A stretch of 64,000 bases of DNA. Source: Peptococcaceae bacterium BRH_c8a. Its GTDB lineage: Bacteria; Bacillota; Desulfotomaculia; Desulfotomaculales; Desulfallaceae. The notes beneath the pieces are model-generated. The model made no database searches and had not been told where the DNA came from. It was given only the letters and a program-made list of their open reading frames with translations. Location of the stretch: assembly GCA_000961575.1 (NCBI GenBank), contig LADP01000039.1, forward strand, positions 88,375 to 152,374, read 5' to 3'. Position 1 is the stretch's first letter, and each line of letters starts with the position of its first letter. Of the stretch, positions 35,511 through 44,246 are shown piece after piece. The position numbers and the translations under genes were made by a program.

Positions 35511-36726
35511 AAAAGTTGTGGCAGCCGATATGCAGCAAGCGATGCAGCAAATCCGCCTGGAACTGGGGGATGATGCCATCATTATTAATTCGGTACGGGA
35601 ACCTTTAAAGAGCGTCAGGCAACTTTTGGGCCGGCGCAACATTGAGGTTACGGCAGCAGTAGACGATGCGCCGGTAAATACACCGGAACCCCAATTATTA
35701 GCCCCGGAGTCACCCGCACTATTGCCGGAGGAGGGAACAGTGCGCACCAGGCCCGCTCTTAAACCTGGCCCGCCTGAAGCTAGGCTGGAACGGGTTATTC
35801 CCGGTCGCATAGTACCGACCAGATTACCGGAACCTATTCTGACGCTGACCAGCGAAACTGAAAACAGCTGGTTCAAGACGATCCTGCAACAGGAGTTGGA
35901 TAAGGAGGAGGCCGGCTTGGATAACAATATAACAACCAAGTGGAAAAAAATCTTACGGCAAATCGAAGTCAATGATTCAGTCACTGATATTCTTTTTAAT
36001 GATTTCAACCTGGATATTGAACAGTTGGGCCTGCCCCCCGAAGATATTATCAGGGTATACCTCCGGGAGCAGCTCATCAAACTGCTGAGACCGGCCTACG
36101 AAAGAAAAAACGGGGCCCGCATAAATACCTTTATTGGGCCCACCGGGGTAGGTAAGACCATGTCCCTGGTGAAACTGGCCACTCGCAGCAAAGTGGTGGA
36201 GAAAAAGCAGATTGCCATGATCGCGGTTTACAACCACCGTTTCGGAGCAATGGAAAAGCTAAATTACTACGGCAATATTATTGGTTCCCCGGTAGACGTG
36301 GTCATGACGCCGGCCGAACTGGCCCAGGCCGTTGATGCCCACCGGGATAAGGATATTATTTATATTGACACCGAGGGCAGGCCATCCATGAACCGCAGCC
36401 AGGTGCTGGAACTGCACTCCTTTATCGGTGCGGTAAGTGAACCCCAGAACCTGCACCTGGTGCTGAGCACATCCACCAAAAACCTGGATCTGATTAGAAT
36501 TGCCAATGATTTCAGGTCTGTGGGTTATAACAAGATTGTGATGACCAAAATGGACGAGACAGATACCTATGGCGCCATGCTGAACCTGGTATGCAATACC
36601 GGGGTGCCGGTGACCCACGTGACCAACGGGCAAAACGTGCCCGACGACATAGAACGTTTGTCTCCCAAACGATTTGCAGAAATATTACTCGGGAGCGTTG
36701 TGCTGGATGAGGATTATCAAACATAA
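35500..36726 (+). CDS. flhF: SRP-like GTPase FlhF
   Basis: A 408-residue GTPase that sets flagellar position and number. The N-terminal B domain MKIKKVVAADMQQAMQQI is followed by a linker and the NG domain with P-loop FIGPTGVGKTMSLVKLA (about 210-225), DTEGRP and TKMDETDTYGAM. The G3-like motif reads DTEGR where many FlhF have DTAGR. GTG start within the end of flhA. Confidence 0.95.
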   Translation: MKIKKVVAADMQQAMQQIRLELGDDAIIINSVREPLKSVRQLLGRRNIEVTAAVDDAPVNTPEPQLLAPESPALLPEEGTVRTRPALKPGPPEARLERVIPGRIVPTRLPEPILTLTSETENSWFKTILQQELDKEEAGLDNNITTKWKKILRQIEVNDSVTDILFNDFNLDIEQLGLPPEDIIRVYLREQLIKLLRPAYERKNGARINTFIGPTGVGKTMSLVKLATRSKVVEKKQIAMIAVYNHRFGAMEKLNYYGNIIGSPVDVVMTPAELAQAVDAHRDKDIIYIDTEGRPSMNRSQVLELHSFIGAVSEPQNLHLVLSTSTKNLDLIRIANDFRSVGYNKIVMTKMDETDTYGAMLNLVCNTGVPVTHVTNGQNVPDDIERLSPKRFAEILLGSVVLDEDYQT

Positions 36727-37579
36727 CACCTTTAACGAACCGGTAGACCGGGACAGCGAAGCGGTACCGGCCTGGGGGCCCCGGGTTCTTACCATTACCA
36801 GCGGCAAAGGCGGCGTTGGTAAAACCAACCTGTCGGTTAATCTGGCCATTGCCTTAACCCAGCTGAAGCAACGGGTAATTATTTTCGACGCCGACCTGGG
36901 CCTGGCCAATGTGGATGTACTGCTGGGGGTAACTCCGCCCTTTAACCTTTACGATCACCTGTATAAGGGGATACCCATAGAGGATGTTTTAACACCCGGC
37001 CCCGGAGGGATTAGAATTATATCCGGCGGTTCCGGTTTTCTAGAACTGGCCTGCCTGACGTCCCAACAGCACTCTCGATTGCTGGAAGGCCTAAATAAGC
37101 TAAACGAGCTGGCCGATTTTATTATTATTGATACCGGGGCCGGTATCTCCAAAGAAGTGCTGGCCTTTTGCGCCGCGGCAGACGAAGTGCTGGTCGTGGT
37201 AGCCCCGGAACCGACTTCCCTGGCCGATGCCTATGGTTTAATCAAGGTCATCGACAGGTTTAAACTGCACCGCGATGCTTACTTAATAGTCAACCAGTCG
37301 CATAGCGAAGGGGAGTCTCTGGACACCGTAAACCGGCTCAGGGTACTGGCCGGCAAGTACTTGTCCGTCAAGGTCAATTACTTGGGCGACATACGCTTTG
37401 ACCCCTGCGTCAGCCAAGCGGTTAAAAAACAACAGCCGTTTTTACTTTACAACTGCGCTGCTGCGGCAGGGGTAAAAAAGATAGCCCATGCCATTTTACA
37501 TAAAACAATGGCAACGGAACAGCAAACAGAACAGGGGCTGCCGGGCTTCATTAGCAAATTAGGCAGGCTCTTTAGATAA
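36707..37579 (+). CDS. flhG: FlhG/YlxH, MinD-like ATPase
   Basis: A 290-residue ParA/MinD-type ATPase that works with FlhF in flagellar number control. Deviant Walker A SGKGGVGKTNLSVNLA (about 32-47), switch motifs IIFDADLGLANVDVLLG and FIIIDTGAGISKE. A basic C-terminal amphipathic helix is likely. The start is chosen at ATG 36707, overlapping flhF by 20 bases; the TTG at 36674 has no ribosome site. Confidence 0.93.
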   Translation: MRIIKHNTFNEPVDRDSEAVPAWGPRVLTITSGKGGVGKTNLSVNLAIALTQLKQRVIIFDADLGLANVDVLLGVTPPFNLYDHLYKGIPIEDVLTPGPGGIRIISGGSGFLELACLTSQQHSRLLEGLNKLNELADFIIIDTGAGISKEVLAFCAAADEVLVVVAPEPTSLADAYGLIKVIDRFKLHRDAYLIVNQSHSEGESLDTVNRLRVLAGKYLSVKVNYLGDIRFDPCVSQAVKKQQPFLLYNCAAAAGVKKIAHAILHKTMATEQQTEQGLPGFISKLGRLFR

Positions 37580-37594
37580 CCGGAGGGTTTTACA

Positions 37595-38251
37595 TTGGCG
37601 GAACGGGGTTACCTGAGCATGACCCAAAAAATACAGGTCAGCAGGGACGGTAAAACATGGTTTAATTCCAGCATCCAGGATTTAAGGCCAGAAACCTTTA
37701 GTATTACCACCCCCTACCTAAAGGAACGCCCCCTGGTGGTGTTTAGGGGGGACCATGTTGAAGTAAGGTTTTTTAAGGGTGATTGCAGTTACCATTTTAA
37801 AACCCTGGTTACCGGCGAAGCCAAGGATAATATCAGACTATTGAGGCTGGCCTATCCCGAACAAATAACCAGGATTCAGCAAAGAATGCACGTGCGTCTG
37901 CCGGTGGCCTTGAATGTAGATTACGCACCGGTTAAGAGAGACGCCGGCGGCAGGGATAGCCCGGACTTCACCAGGGCCTCTTCAGTTGATATTAGCGGCG
38001 GTGGGATGAAATTGGCTGTGCGTCAGCCCGTCGGAGAAAAAGAACTGCTGCTGCTAAAGTTTAACCTGCCGCTTAAAAACAAGCCGGAATACCTGGAACT
38101 GCCCGCACGGGTAATCCGCTGCACCATCATTGACTTGAAAACAAAAACATACCATCTGGGCTTAAGATACGATAATATCAACCGGCGCCAGCAGGATATC
38201 ATCGTGCGGTTTATATTTGAAAAGATGGCGCTGCAAAAACGATTACTGTAA
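37595..38251 (+). CDS. PilZ-domain cyclic di-GMP receptor (YcgR/YpfA-like)
   Basis: A 218-residue cytosolic protein. The N-terminal YcgR-type beta domain (about 1-95) leads to a PilZ domain (about 98-215). The cyclic di-GMP-binding RxxxR is present in RIQQRMHVRLPV, and the D/NxSxxG motif in SVDISGGGMKLAV. Family members act as a molecular brake on the motor. Its place between flhG and sigD, in an operon led by a cyclic di-GMP riboswitch, fits that. TTG start behind CCGGAGGG. Confidence 0.92.
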   Translation: MAERGYLSMTQKIQVSRDGKTWFNSSIQDLRPETFSITTPYLKERPLVVFRGDHVEVRFFKGDCSYHFKTLVTGEAKDNIRLLRLAYPEQITRIQQRMHVRLPVALNVDYAPVKRDAGGRDSPDFTRASSVDISGGGMKLAVRQPVGEKELLLLKFNLPLKNKPEYLELPARVIRCTIIDLKTKTYHLGLRYDNINRRQQDIIVRFIFEKMALQKRLL

Positions 38252-38293
38252 GTCATTTGAACTCTCACTTAGACGTAGACGGGTGGTGAGCAT

Positions 38294-39067
38294 GTGGAAT
38301 TTCTAGATACCTGGGACAAATTCAGTAAAACTCAGGATCCTGATGTCAAAGAACAACTGATTCTGGAACACCTGGGTTTGGTTAAATACCTGGCCGGCCG
38401 CTTGACGGTAAACGCACCGCCCACCATGAACCAGGAAGACCTGGAAGGTTACGGCGTTATTGGGCTGCTGGACGCTATTGAAAAGTATGACAGCCGCCTG
38501 GGTACTGAGTTTAAGAATTATGCCTACACCAGAATAAGGGGCTCCATGCTGGACGAAATAAGAAAACAGAATTGGGTCCCGCGCAGCAAATGGCAGAAAT
38601 TCCACGAGATGAACACGGTTAAAGAAAACCTGATGCAAAAAGGTAAGCCGGCAGGGGAAGGTGAACTGGCCGCAAAACTGGGTGTAGATAAAACCAGGGT
38701 CAGGCAATTGGCTGCCGAATACAGCACCGCGTTTCCTGTCTCTTTGGACGAAAATGCCGGGGCCGAGGGGGAAGGGGTATTGGCAGATGTAATAAGCGAC
38801 CCCTGCAGTCCCGACCCGCTGGATATGGTGGCCGACAAAGATGAAAAGAAAACCCTGGCCGAAGCAATTAAAGAACTGCCGGAAAGAGACCGGCTGATTC
38901 TGGCCCTGTATTACCAGGAGGAACTAACGCTTAAAGAAATTGGCGCTGTACTGGAAGTCACTGAATCAAGGGTCTGCCAGTTACATTCCAAGGCACTGCA
39001 AAAGATGCGTGAGAAATTGTACGTAAAAGTATGCCAGCCTGGCATAAGGAAAGGTGCCAGTTGTTGA
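38294..39067 (+). CDS. sigD: Flagellar RNA polymerase sigma factor, sigma-28
   Basis: A 257-residue sigma-28 of the FliA/SigD type. Region 2 has HLGLVKYLAGRL and GVIGLLDAIEKYDS; region 3 has SMLDEIRKQNWVPRS; region 4 has LPERDRLILALYYQEELTLK and VTESRVCQLHSKALQKMREK. GTG start. The last 15 or so residues (YVKVCQPGIRKGASC) are encoded by repeat-like DNA (inverted repeat at 39030-39046), so the tail may be a recent extension. Confidence 0.95.
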   Translation: MEFLDTWDKFSKTQDPDVKEQLILEHLGLVKYLAGRLTVNAPPTMNQEDLEGYGVIGLLDAIEKYDSRLGTEFKNYAYTRIRGSMLDEIRKQNWVPRSKWQKFHEMNTVKENLMQKGKPAGEGELAAKLGVDKTRVRQLAAEYSTAFPVSLDENAGAEGEGVLADVISDPCSPDPLDMVADKDEKKTLAEAIKELPERDRLILALYYQEELTLKEIGAVLEVTESRVCQLHSKALQKMREKLYVKVCQPGIRKGASC

Positions 39068-39133
39068 AAGGGCTTTGGTGCCAGGCTTTGGTGCCAGGTG
39101 TTGCAAGTTGCAAGTTGCAACACCTGGCACCGG
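39030..39133. repeat. GGTGCCAGGTGTTGCAA inverted-repeat cluster, copy 2
   Basis: A small inverted repeat TATGCCAG-C-CTGGCATA (39030-39046), extra GGTGCCAG half-units at 39053 and 39077, then a 17-bp perfect inverted repeat with arms 39090-39106 and 39115-39131. It shares its arm sequence with the element at 33317-33377. Confidence 0.9.
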
Positions 39134-39147
39134 GAAGGGGTGAAATT

Positions 39148-39927
39148 ATGATAAGGGGTATTTATTCCAGTGCTATGGGCATGAATGTTCAATCGGCCAG
39201 GTTGGAAACCGTTTCAAACAATCTGGCTAACGTGAGTACCCCGGGCTTTAAAAAAGACCATGTGCTGGTACAGTCTTTTCCCCATCTGATCCAGTTAAGC
39301 ACCCGGCGACCAGATTCCCTGCCGGGTGCTTGGCAAAGAGAAGTACTGGGGGTTACCGGTGCCGGGGCGGCGGTGTCGCAGGTGGTAACCAATTTCTCTC
39401 AGGGGTCACTGCGGGAGACGGGCAACCCGGCCAACCTGGCCCTTACAGGTTCGGGGTACTTCGTACTGACCGATCCGGAAAATGAAGATGCAATTTTCTA
39501 TTCCCGAAACGGCAGCTTTCAGGTTGACAGCGAAGGATACCTGGTTAATGACCACGGCTACCGGCTTATGGGTGACGGTGGTCCCGTGCAGTTGGAAGAA
39601 GATCCGGTTAACTTTACCGTTGATGAAAGTGGCAACATAACTGAAAACGGTACCGTCAGCAACACCATCTATGTGGTTGATTTTGAAAATCCGTCTAATT
39701 TACAACGGGAAGGACGCGACTTTTACCGGGCTGGGGAGCAAGAACCACAACCGGTGGAGACTCCGGCACTGGTACAGCGCTACCTGGAAGGGGCCAACGT
39801 AGACCTGGTGGAAGAAACAGTTAACTTAACTACCGCTTCCCGGGCCTACGAAACCGGCCAGAAAATTATCCAAGCCCAGGACGGCATGCTGGGCATGGCT
39901 ATTAACAGCGTTGGGAAACTTAGATAG
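39148..39927 (+). CDS. flgF: Flagellar basal-body rod protein FlgF-like
   Basis: A 259-residue rod protein. The start is set at ATG 39148 behind GAAGGGGTG; the longer frame would translate the repeat cluster. N-terminus RGIYSSAMGMNVQSARLETV and NNLANVSTPGFKKD; C-terminus LEGANVDLVEETVNLTTASR. The pair with the next gene matches flgF-flgG (FlhO-FlhP in Bacillus), but which is which is uncertain. Confidence 0.88.
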   Translation: MIRGIYSSAMGMNVQSARLETVSNNLANVSTPGFKKDHVLVQSFPHLIQLSTRRPDSLPGAWQREVLGVTGAGAAVSQVVTNFSQGSLRETGNPANLALTGSGYFVLTDPENEDAIFYSRNGSFQVDSEGYLVNDHGYRLMGDGGPVQLEEDPVNFTVDESGNITENGTVSNTIYVVDFENPSNLQREGRDFYRAGEQEPQPVETPALVQRYLEGANVDLVEETVNLTTASRAYETGQKIIQAQDGMLGMAINSVGKLR

Positions 39928-39956
39928 TAACTGCCCTAAAAATAAGCGTTGGGAGA

Positions 39957-40019
39957 TGTCATCCTGAGCGTTAGCGAAGGATCTGGGCTTTAAGATTCTT
40001 AGCTGCGCTCAGAATGACA
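39957..40019. repeat. TGTCATCCTGAGCG hairpin repeat, copy 3
   Basis: A full copy. The left part TGTCATCCTGAGCGTTAGCG then GAAGGATCT is answered by AGATTCTTAGCTGCG and CTCAGAATGACA, giving an imperfect stem of about 25 bp with a GGGCTTTA loop. Confidence 0.85.
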
Positions 40020-40086
40020 GGCTTAATGACAAGGTTCTTCACTTGTTGTATTCATAGCAATGACATAAAACAGCAAGGAGTGATGA

Positions 40087-40866
40087 ATGATGCTGGGAAC
40101 ACTGTATAACGGCATGAGCGGCCTGTCCGCGCACATGCAAAAACTTGACGTTACCGGCAACAATATCGCGAATATCAACACCACCGGTTATAAAAAGCAA
40201 GCGGTAAGTTTTTCCGACCTACTGCGCCAGCGCATGGCTACCAGAGGTCTGCCGGTGCTTGAAAACGGTACTGTTAAACCTTCACTGGGCAGCGGTACCA
40301 AGGTTTCGGCCGCTACCCGGCTGTTTGAGCAAGGATTGTTAGTATCAACGGGACGGGACCTGGATTTGGCCATTGAAGGCAACGGTTTTTTCCGGCTAAG
40401 CCGGGAAGACGGCAGCGTTTTTTATACCCGGGACGGTAGTTTCCATACCGACGCTAACGGGCGCATCGTTAACAGCCAGGGCTACCTGCTGCTGGATGCG
40501 GAACTGCCGGAAAACTTCAGCGACCTCTCCGTTGACGATCAAGGTAACGTAGCCTGCCTGGACGATACAGGTACGGTAATAGAAATTGGGCAAATTGAAA
40601 TTACTGTTTTCTCCAACCCGGCCGGTTTAAAGGAAGCAGGCGAGAATTTGTTCTTAGCCACCGAATTCAGCGGTGAGCCTGTAACCACAACTTCGGGCGA
40701 AGAGAATGCAGGCATCGTCAGGCAAAGTTATCTGGAAAATTCCAATATAGACCTGACCCTGGAAATACAGTTTATGATTGAAGCCCAACGGGCATTTGAG
40801 CTGAACGCACGTTCCGTAACCACAGCCGACCAGCTCTGGAGTGTTACAAACAATCTACAAAAGTAA
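40087..40866 (+). CDS. flgG: Flagellar basal-body rod protein FlgG-like
   Basis: A 259-residue distal rod-type protein. N-terminus NGMSGLSAHMQKLDVTGNNI and NINTTGYKKQ; C-terminus LENSNIDLTLEIQFMIEAQR. AAGGAG lies 6 bases before the first of two adjacent ATGs. It follows the FlgF-like gene across a repeat-bearing gap. Confidence 0.88.
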   Translation: MMLGTLYNGMSGLSAHMQKLDVTGNNIANINTTGYKKQAVSFSDLLRQRMATRGLPVLENGTVKPSLGSGTKVSAATRLFEQGLLVSTGRDLDLAIEGNGFFRLSREDGSVFYTRDGSFHTDANGRIVNSQGYLLLDAELPENFSDLSVDDQGNVACLDDTGTVIEIGQIEITVFSNPAGLKEAGENLFLATEFSGEPVTTTSGEENAGIVRQSYLENSNIDLTLEIQFMIEAQRAFELNARSVTTADQLWSVTNNLQK

Positions 40867-40898
40867 TTAAAGAGGACAATTGAAATACAGGTGATGCT

Positions 40899-41399
40899 AT
40901 GGAACTGGCAAGAAATGCAGATGACATACATGTCGGTATAGGTGAATACAGGGTAGTCGCCAATCCCGGCCGTCTGGTCACTTTGGGATTGGGTTCATGT
41001 GTGGGAATAGGCATGTGGGATCCGGTAGCTAAAATAGGCGGCCTGTTACACATCATGCTGCCCAACAGCAAAGAATTCACTAAGTTAAATAAAGTAGAGA
41101 AATACGCCGACTTGGGGATACCCATGATGTACCAGGAAATGCTGGGGCTAGGGGCTAGCCGCTACAGGCTCACAGCTAAACTGGTAGGCGGTGCGCAGAT
41201 GTTTTCCGGGTTGGATAAAAACCAGCTTTTCAATATAGGCGAACGCAATGTAAAATCATCAAGGTTGCTTTTAAAAGATTTAAATATTGCCATTACAGGT
41301 GAAGACGTGGGGGGCAACAGGGGCCGCACCATGTATCTGGACGTCTATAGCGGCCAGGTGTTGATTAGAACCCTGGGCAAAGACATCAAGGTATTATAG
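40899..41399 (+). CDS. cheD: Chemoreceptor glutamine deamidase CheD
   Basis: A 166-residue enzyme that deamidates receptor glutamines and binds CheC. The catalytic Cys is in GLGSCVGIGMWD and the His in GLLHIMLPNS; KLVGGAQMF and TGEDVGGNRGRTMYLDV are family motifs. It stands close to cheR and cheC, its functional partners. Confidence 0.96.
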   Translation: MELARNADDIHVGIGEYRVVANPGRLVTLGLGSCVGIGMWDPVAKIGGLLHIMLPNSKEFTKLNKVEKYADLGIPMMYQEMLGLGASRYRLTAKLVGGAQMFSGLDKNQLFNIGERNVKSSRLLLKDLNIAITGEDVGGNRGRTMYLDVYSGQVLIRTLGKDIKVL

Positions 41400-41419
41400 G
41401 AAAATGGTGATAACATAAC

Positions 41420-42211
41420 ATGGAATTCGGGGCTTTTAAAAACAGGGTATTGACATCATTTCACCTGGACTTGAACAGCTACAAAGAAAAACAATTGAAG
41501 AGGCGCCTGGATTCGTACCTGTCTAGGCTTAAAATGGCTAACTACGGTGAGTTATTCAACCGGATGACCGCCAATCGGGTTAGTTACGAAGAATTTCTTG
41601 ATTACCTGACCATTAATGTATCAGAATTCTTCAGGGATCCGCAGCGGTTTAGCGATTTACAAAAAGAGCACTTGCCTGAACTTATCAATAGCCGCAACAG
41701 TGTTAAAATTTGGAGTGCAGCCTGTTCCAACGGCTCAGAACCCTACTCATTAGCTATAATCATGGAGGAATTGGGGTTATCCGGTAGAAGTAAAATCATA
41801 GCCACTGATATTGACCGCCAAATTTTAAACAAGGCAGAACGGGCCACCTACTCCAAGGAAAGTCTGAAAAATGTCAGCGCGGCCAGGTTGGAACGTTTTT
41901 TTAGCCAGGCAGGCACATCTTATGCACTCAAGGAAGCACTCAGGCGCAAAGTTACTTTCCGGCACCATGATTTACTGTCCGGTGAATATGATAACAATTA
42001 CGACCTGATTCTCTGCCGCAACGTAACCATTTATTTTACCAAAGAGGCCCAGGAAGTTATATACCGGCGTTTTAATAACTCACTAACTAACGGAGGCCTA
42101 CTTTTTATCGGCGGCAGCGAAATGATTTTTAACTACAAAGAGCTGGGCTTTGAGAAACTGTCCACTTGTTTTTACAGGAAAAGCGCGCCCCATAACAAAC
42201 CTAAAATATAA
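41420..42211 (+). CDS. cheR: Chemotaxis protein methyltransferase CheR
   Basis: A 263-residue SAM-dependent receptor methylase. N-terminal helical domain with KEKQLKRRLDSYLSRLKM, then NVSEFFRDPQRF, and SAM-binding IWSAACSNGSEPYSLAIIM (the commoner form is STGEEPYS). Also DLILCRNVTIYFT and GGLLFIGGSEMI. Opposes CheB. Confidence 0.96.
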   Translation: MEFGAFKNRVLTSFHLDLNSYKEKQLKRRLDSYLSRLKMANYGELFNRMTANRVSYEEFLDYLTINVSEFFRDPQRFSDLQKEHLPELINSRNSVKIWSAACSNGSEPYSLAIIMEELGLSGRSKIIATDIDRQILNKAERATYSKESLKNVSAARLERFFSQAGTSYALKEALRRKVTFRHHDLLSGEYDNNYDLILCRNVTIYFTKEAQEVIYRRFNNSLTNGGLLFIGGSEMIFNYKELGFEKLSTCFYRKSAPHNKPKI

Positions 42212-42243
42212 TTCCAGGCTGCCTACGAAAGGGCTGAGGGATA

Positions 42244-42861
42244 ATGGCAGAAAGATTTTTGTCCAAAATGCAAATGGACGCGTTACAGGAAATAGGCAAC
42301 ATCGGTATGGGACACGCGGCTACATCTCTATCTGAGCTGCTGGACAGCAGAATAGACATGGGGGTGCCGCAAGCCAATTTTATTCCCTTTGACAAAGTCA
42401 TCGAAATTATTGGCGGCTACGAAGAACTGGTTTCCTGCGTTAGCCTTAACCTGGGCGGTGATGTGAAAGGAATTGTGTTCTTCATTTTTGATGAAGCCAG
42501 CACATACAGACTGGTGGACATGCTGACAGGACGTGATGACAGCTCAACCACTGCACTGGATGAAATAGCCACCTCCACTATCAATGAGATCGGCAATATA
42601 CTTACTGGTGCCTTTGTATCGGCCATTAGTAACTTAACCGAACTGCGCATTAACACTTCGGTACCGATATTTGCCTTCGACATGCTCGCAGCGGTGTTTA
42701 CCTCACTGATGTTGGAAACCGGCAGACCGATAGAAGACAGTGTGCTAACCATAGAAACACAATTATTTAAGGACGATAAGGAGGTACGCGGATATTTCTT
42801 TTTGCTTGCCGAGACAGAATCAATTTCCAGGCTTTTTGCCACATTGGGTCTGGAACCTTAA
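42244..42861 (+). CDS. cheC: CheY-P phosphatase CheC
   Basis: A 205-residue phosphatase with both active centres: EIGNIGMGHAATSLSELL near the start and EIGNILTGAFVSAISNL in the middle. CheC removes phosphate from CheY and is regulated by CheD. The gene is directly before cheY. Confidence 0.96.
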   Translation: MAERFLSKMQMDALQEIGNIGMGHAATSLSELLDSRIDMGVPQANFIPFDKVIEIIGGYEELVSCVSLNLGGDVKGIVFFIFDEASTYRLVDMLTGRDDSSTTALDEIATSTINEIGNILTGAFVSAISNLTELRINTSVPIFAFDMLAAVFTSLMLETGRPIEDSVLTIETQLFKDDKEVRGYFFLLAETESISRLFATLGLEP

Positions 42862-42879
42862 ATTGAACGGAGGAAGAAC

Positions 42880-43245
42880 ATGTCAATAAAAATTCTTATT
42901 GTTGACGACGCAACGTTCATGCGCATGATGATCAAGAATATCGTGGCCAAAAACGGGTACGAGGTTGTGGGCGAGGCTGAAAACGGCTCCGAAGCCATCA
43001 GGCTATACTCCGAACACAAACCCGACCTGGTAACCATGGACATCACCATGCCGGAAATGGACGGCATTGAAAGCGTCAAGGCCATCAAACAAATTGACCC
43101 CGGCGCCAAAATTATCATGTGCAGCGCTATGGGCCAGCAGTCAATGGTTATGGAAGCCATCCAAGCCGGAGCGATGGACTTTATCGTCAAGCCCTTTAAG
43201 CAGGATCGCATACTACAGGCGATAGACAGGGTTATGAACAGGTAA
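42880..43245 (+). CDS. cheY: Chemotaxis response regulator CheY
   Basis: A 121-residue single receiver domain: acidic pair in ILIVDDATFMRMM, phospho-acceptor Asp in LVTMDITMPEMDG, switch Ser in IIMCSAMGQ, Lys in IVKPFKQ. GGAGGA lies 8 bases before ATG. It carries the signal from CheA to the FliM/FliY switch encoded next. Confidence 0.97.
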   Translation: MSIKILIVDDATFMRMMIKNIVAKNGYEVVGEAENGSEAIRLYSEHKPDLVTMDITMPEMDGIESVKAIKQIDPGAKIIMCSAMGQQSMVMEAIQAGAMDFIVKPFKQDRILQAIDRVMNR

Positions 43246-43258
43246 ACCGGGGGTTATT

Positions 43259-44245
43259 ATGCAGGAAATTCTTAGCCAAGGCGAAATTGACTCGCTTTTA
43301 CAAGCAATTAGTACCGGTGATATTCCAGTGCAGGACGCGGAAGCATCCACCTCGTCACCCAAGGTCAAGGGTTATGACTTTCGACGTCCCAACAAGTTTT
43401 CCAAAGAACATTTGCGCACCCTGGAAATGCTGCACCAGCAATTCGCCAGGCATTTGTCAAGCTTTTTGTCGGGCTACTTAAGGACTAATATTAATATTGA
43501 ATTAGCATCCGTGGGTCAAATTATATACGATGAATTTATTCGTTCTGTGCCTACGCCCACTATATTAACGGTCTTTGACCTGGAACCGTTAAACGGTTCC
43601 GCGATCATGGAGGCTAACACGGGATTTGTTTTCCCCATTATCGACTTAATGTTTGGGGGGAACGGTTCAGCCAACGACCTAAACAGGGAACTGACTGATA
43701 TCGAAATCCAGGTGACCAGAAAAATGATGGGCCGAATCCTTGAGTTTTTGGCCCCCACCTGGCAGGACATTTACGAAATCAAGCCGGAAGTACGCGCCAT
43801 AGAAACCAATCCCCGGCTGCAACAGCTCTACTCACCCAACGAAGTGGTGGCTTTACTGACTTTTACAGTGACGGTGGGAGAAAACGACCAGGGCATGATT
43901 AACTTATGTTTGCCGTATATCATGCTTGATCCCGTGATAGCTAGGTTATCGGTACGCCAGCAGTTTATCCGCCAATTTGCTTCGGGTACCGAGGAGAATT
44001 ACAAAAAGATTGTACACTGGTTACACCTGTGCAAATTGGATGTTACCACGGTAATCGGTGAGGCCACAATTACCGTGGATGATTTTCTGAAGCTTCAATG
44101 CGGTGATGTTGTCGTTTTGGACAACGATGTGCACCACGACCTGGATGTTTACATAGGTGATTCCTTAAAACTTGGCGCCCAGGCGGGCTCGGTGGGAAGC
44201 AATATGGCCATACAAATCGTTTCGCTCAATGAAAGGGAAGGTTAG
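43259..44245 (+). CDS. fliM: Flagellar motor switch protein FliM
   Basis: A 328-residue switch protein. The N-terminal CheY-binding motif is LSQGEIDSLLQAI. The middle domain has SKEHLRTLEMLHQQFARHLS and IIDLMFGGNG; the C-terminal SpoA domain (about 250-320) has LDVTTVIGEATITVDDFLKL. Forms the C ring with FliG and FliN/FliY. Confidence 0.96.
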   Translation: MQEILSQGEIDSLLQAISTGDIPVQDAEASTSSPKVKGYDFRRPNKFSKEHLRTLEMLHQQFARHLSSFLSGYLRTNINIELASVGQIIYDEFIRSVPTPTILTVFDLEPLNGSAIMEANTGFVFPIIDLMFGGNGSANDLNRELTDIEIQVTRKMMGRILEFLAPTWQDIYEIKPEVRAIETNPRLQQLYSPNEVVALLTFTVTVGENDQGMINLCLPYIMLDPVIARLSVRQQFIRQFASGTEENYKKIVHWLHLCKLDVTTVIGEATITVDDFLKLQCGDVVVLDNDVHHDLDVYIGDSLKLGAQAGSVGSNMAIQIVSLNEREG

Positions 44246-44246
44246 T

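Noticed and set aside
39031..39147. Longer N-terminus for the FlgF-like protein
   Set aside because: It would translate the repeat cluster. The ATG at 39148 has a good ribosome site and the normal family start.
44172..44246. Longer N-terminus for FliY overlapping fliM
   Set aside because: No ribosome site and no family similarity. ATG 44247 is preceded by AGGGAAGG.
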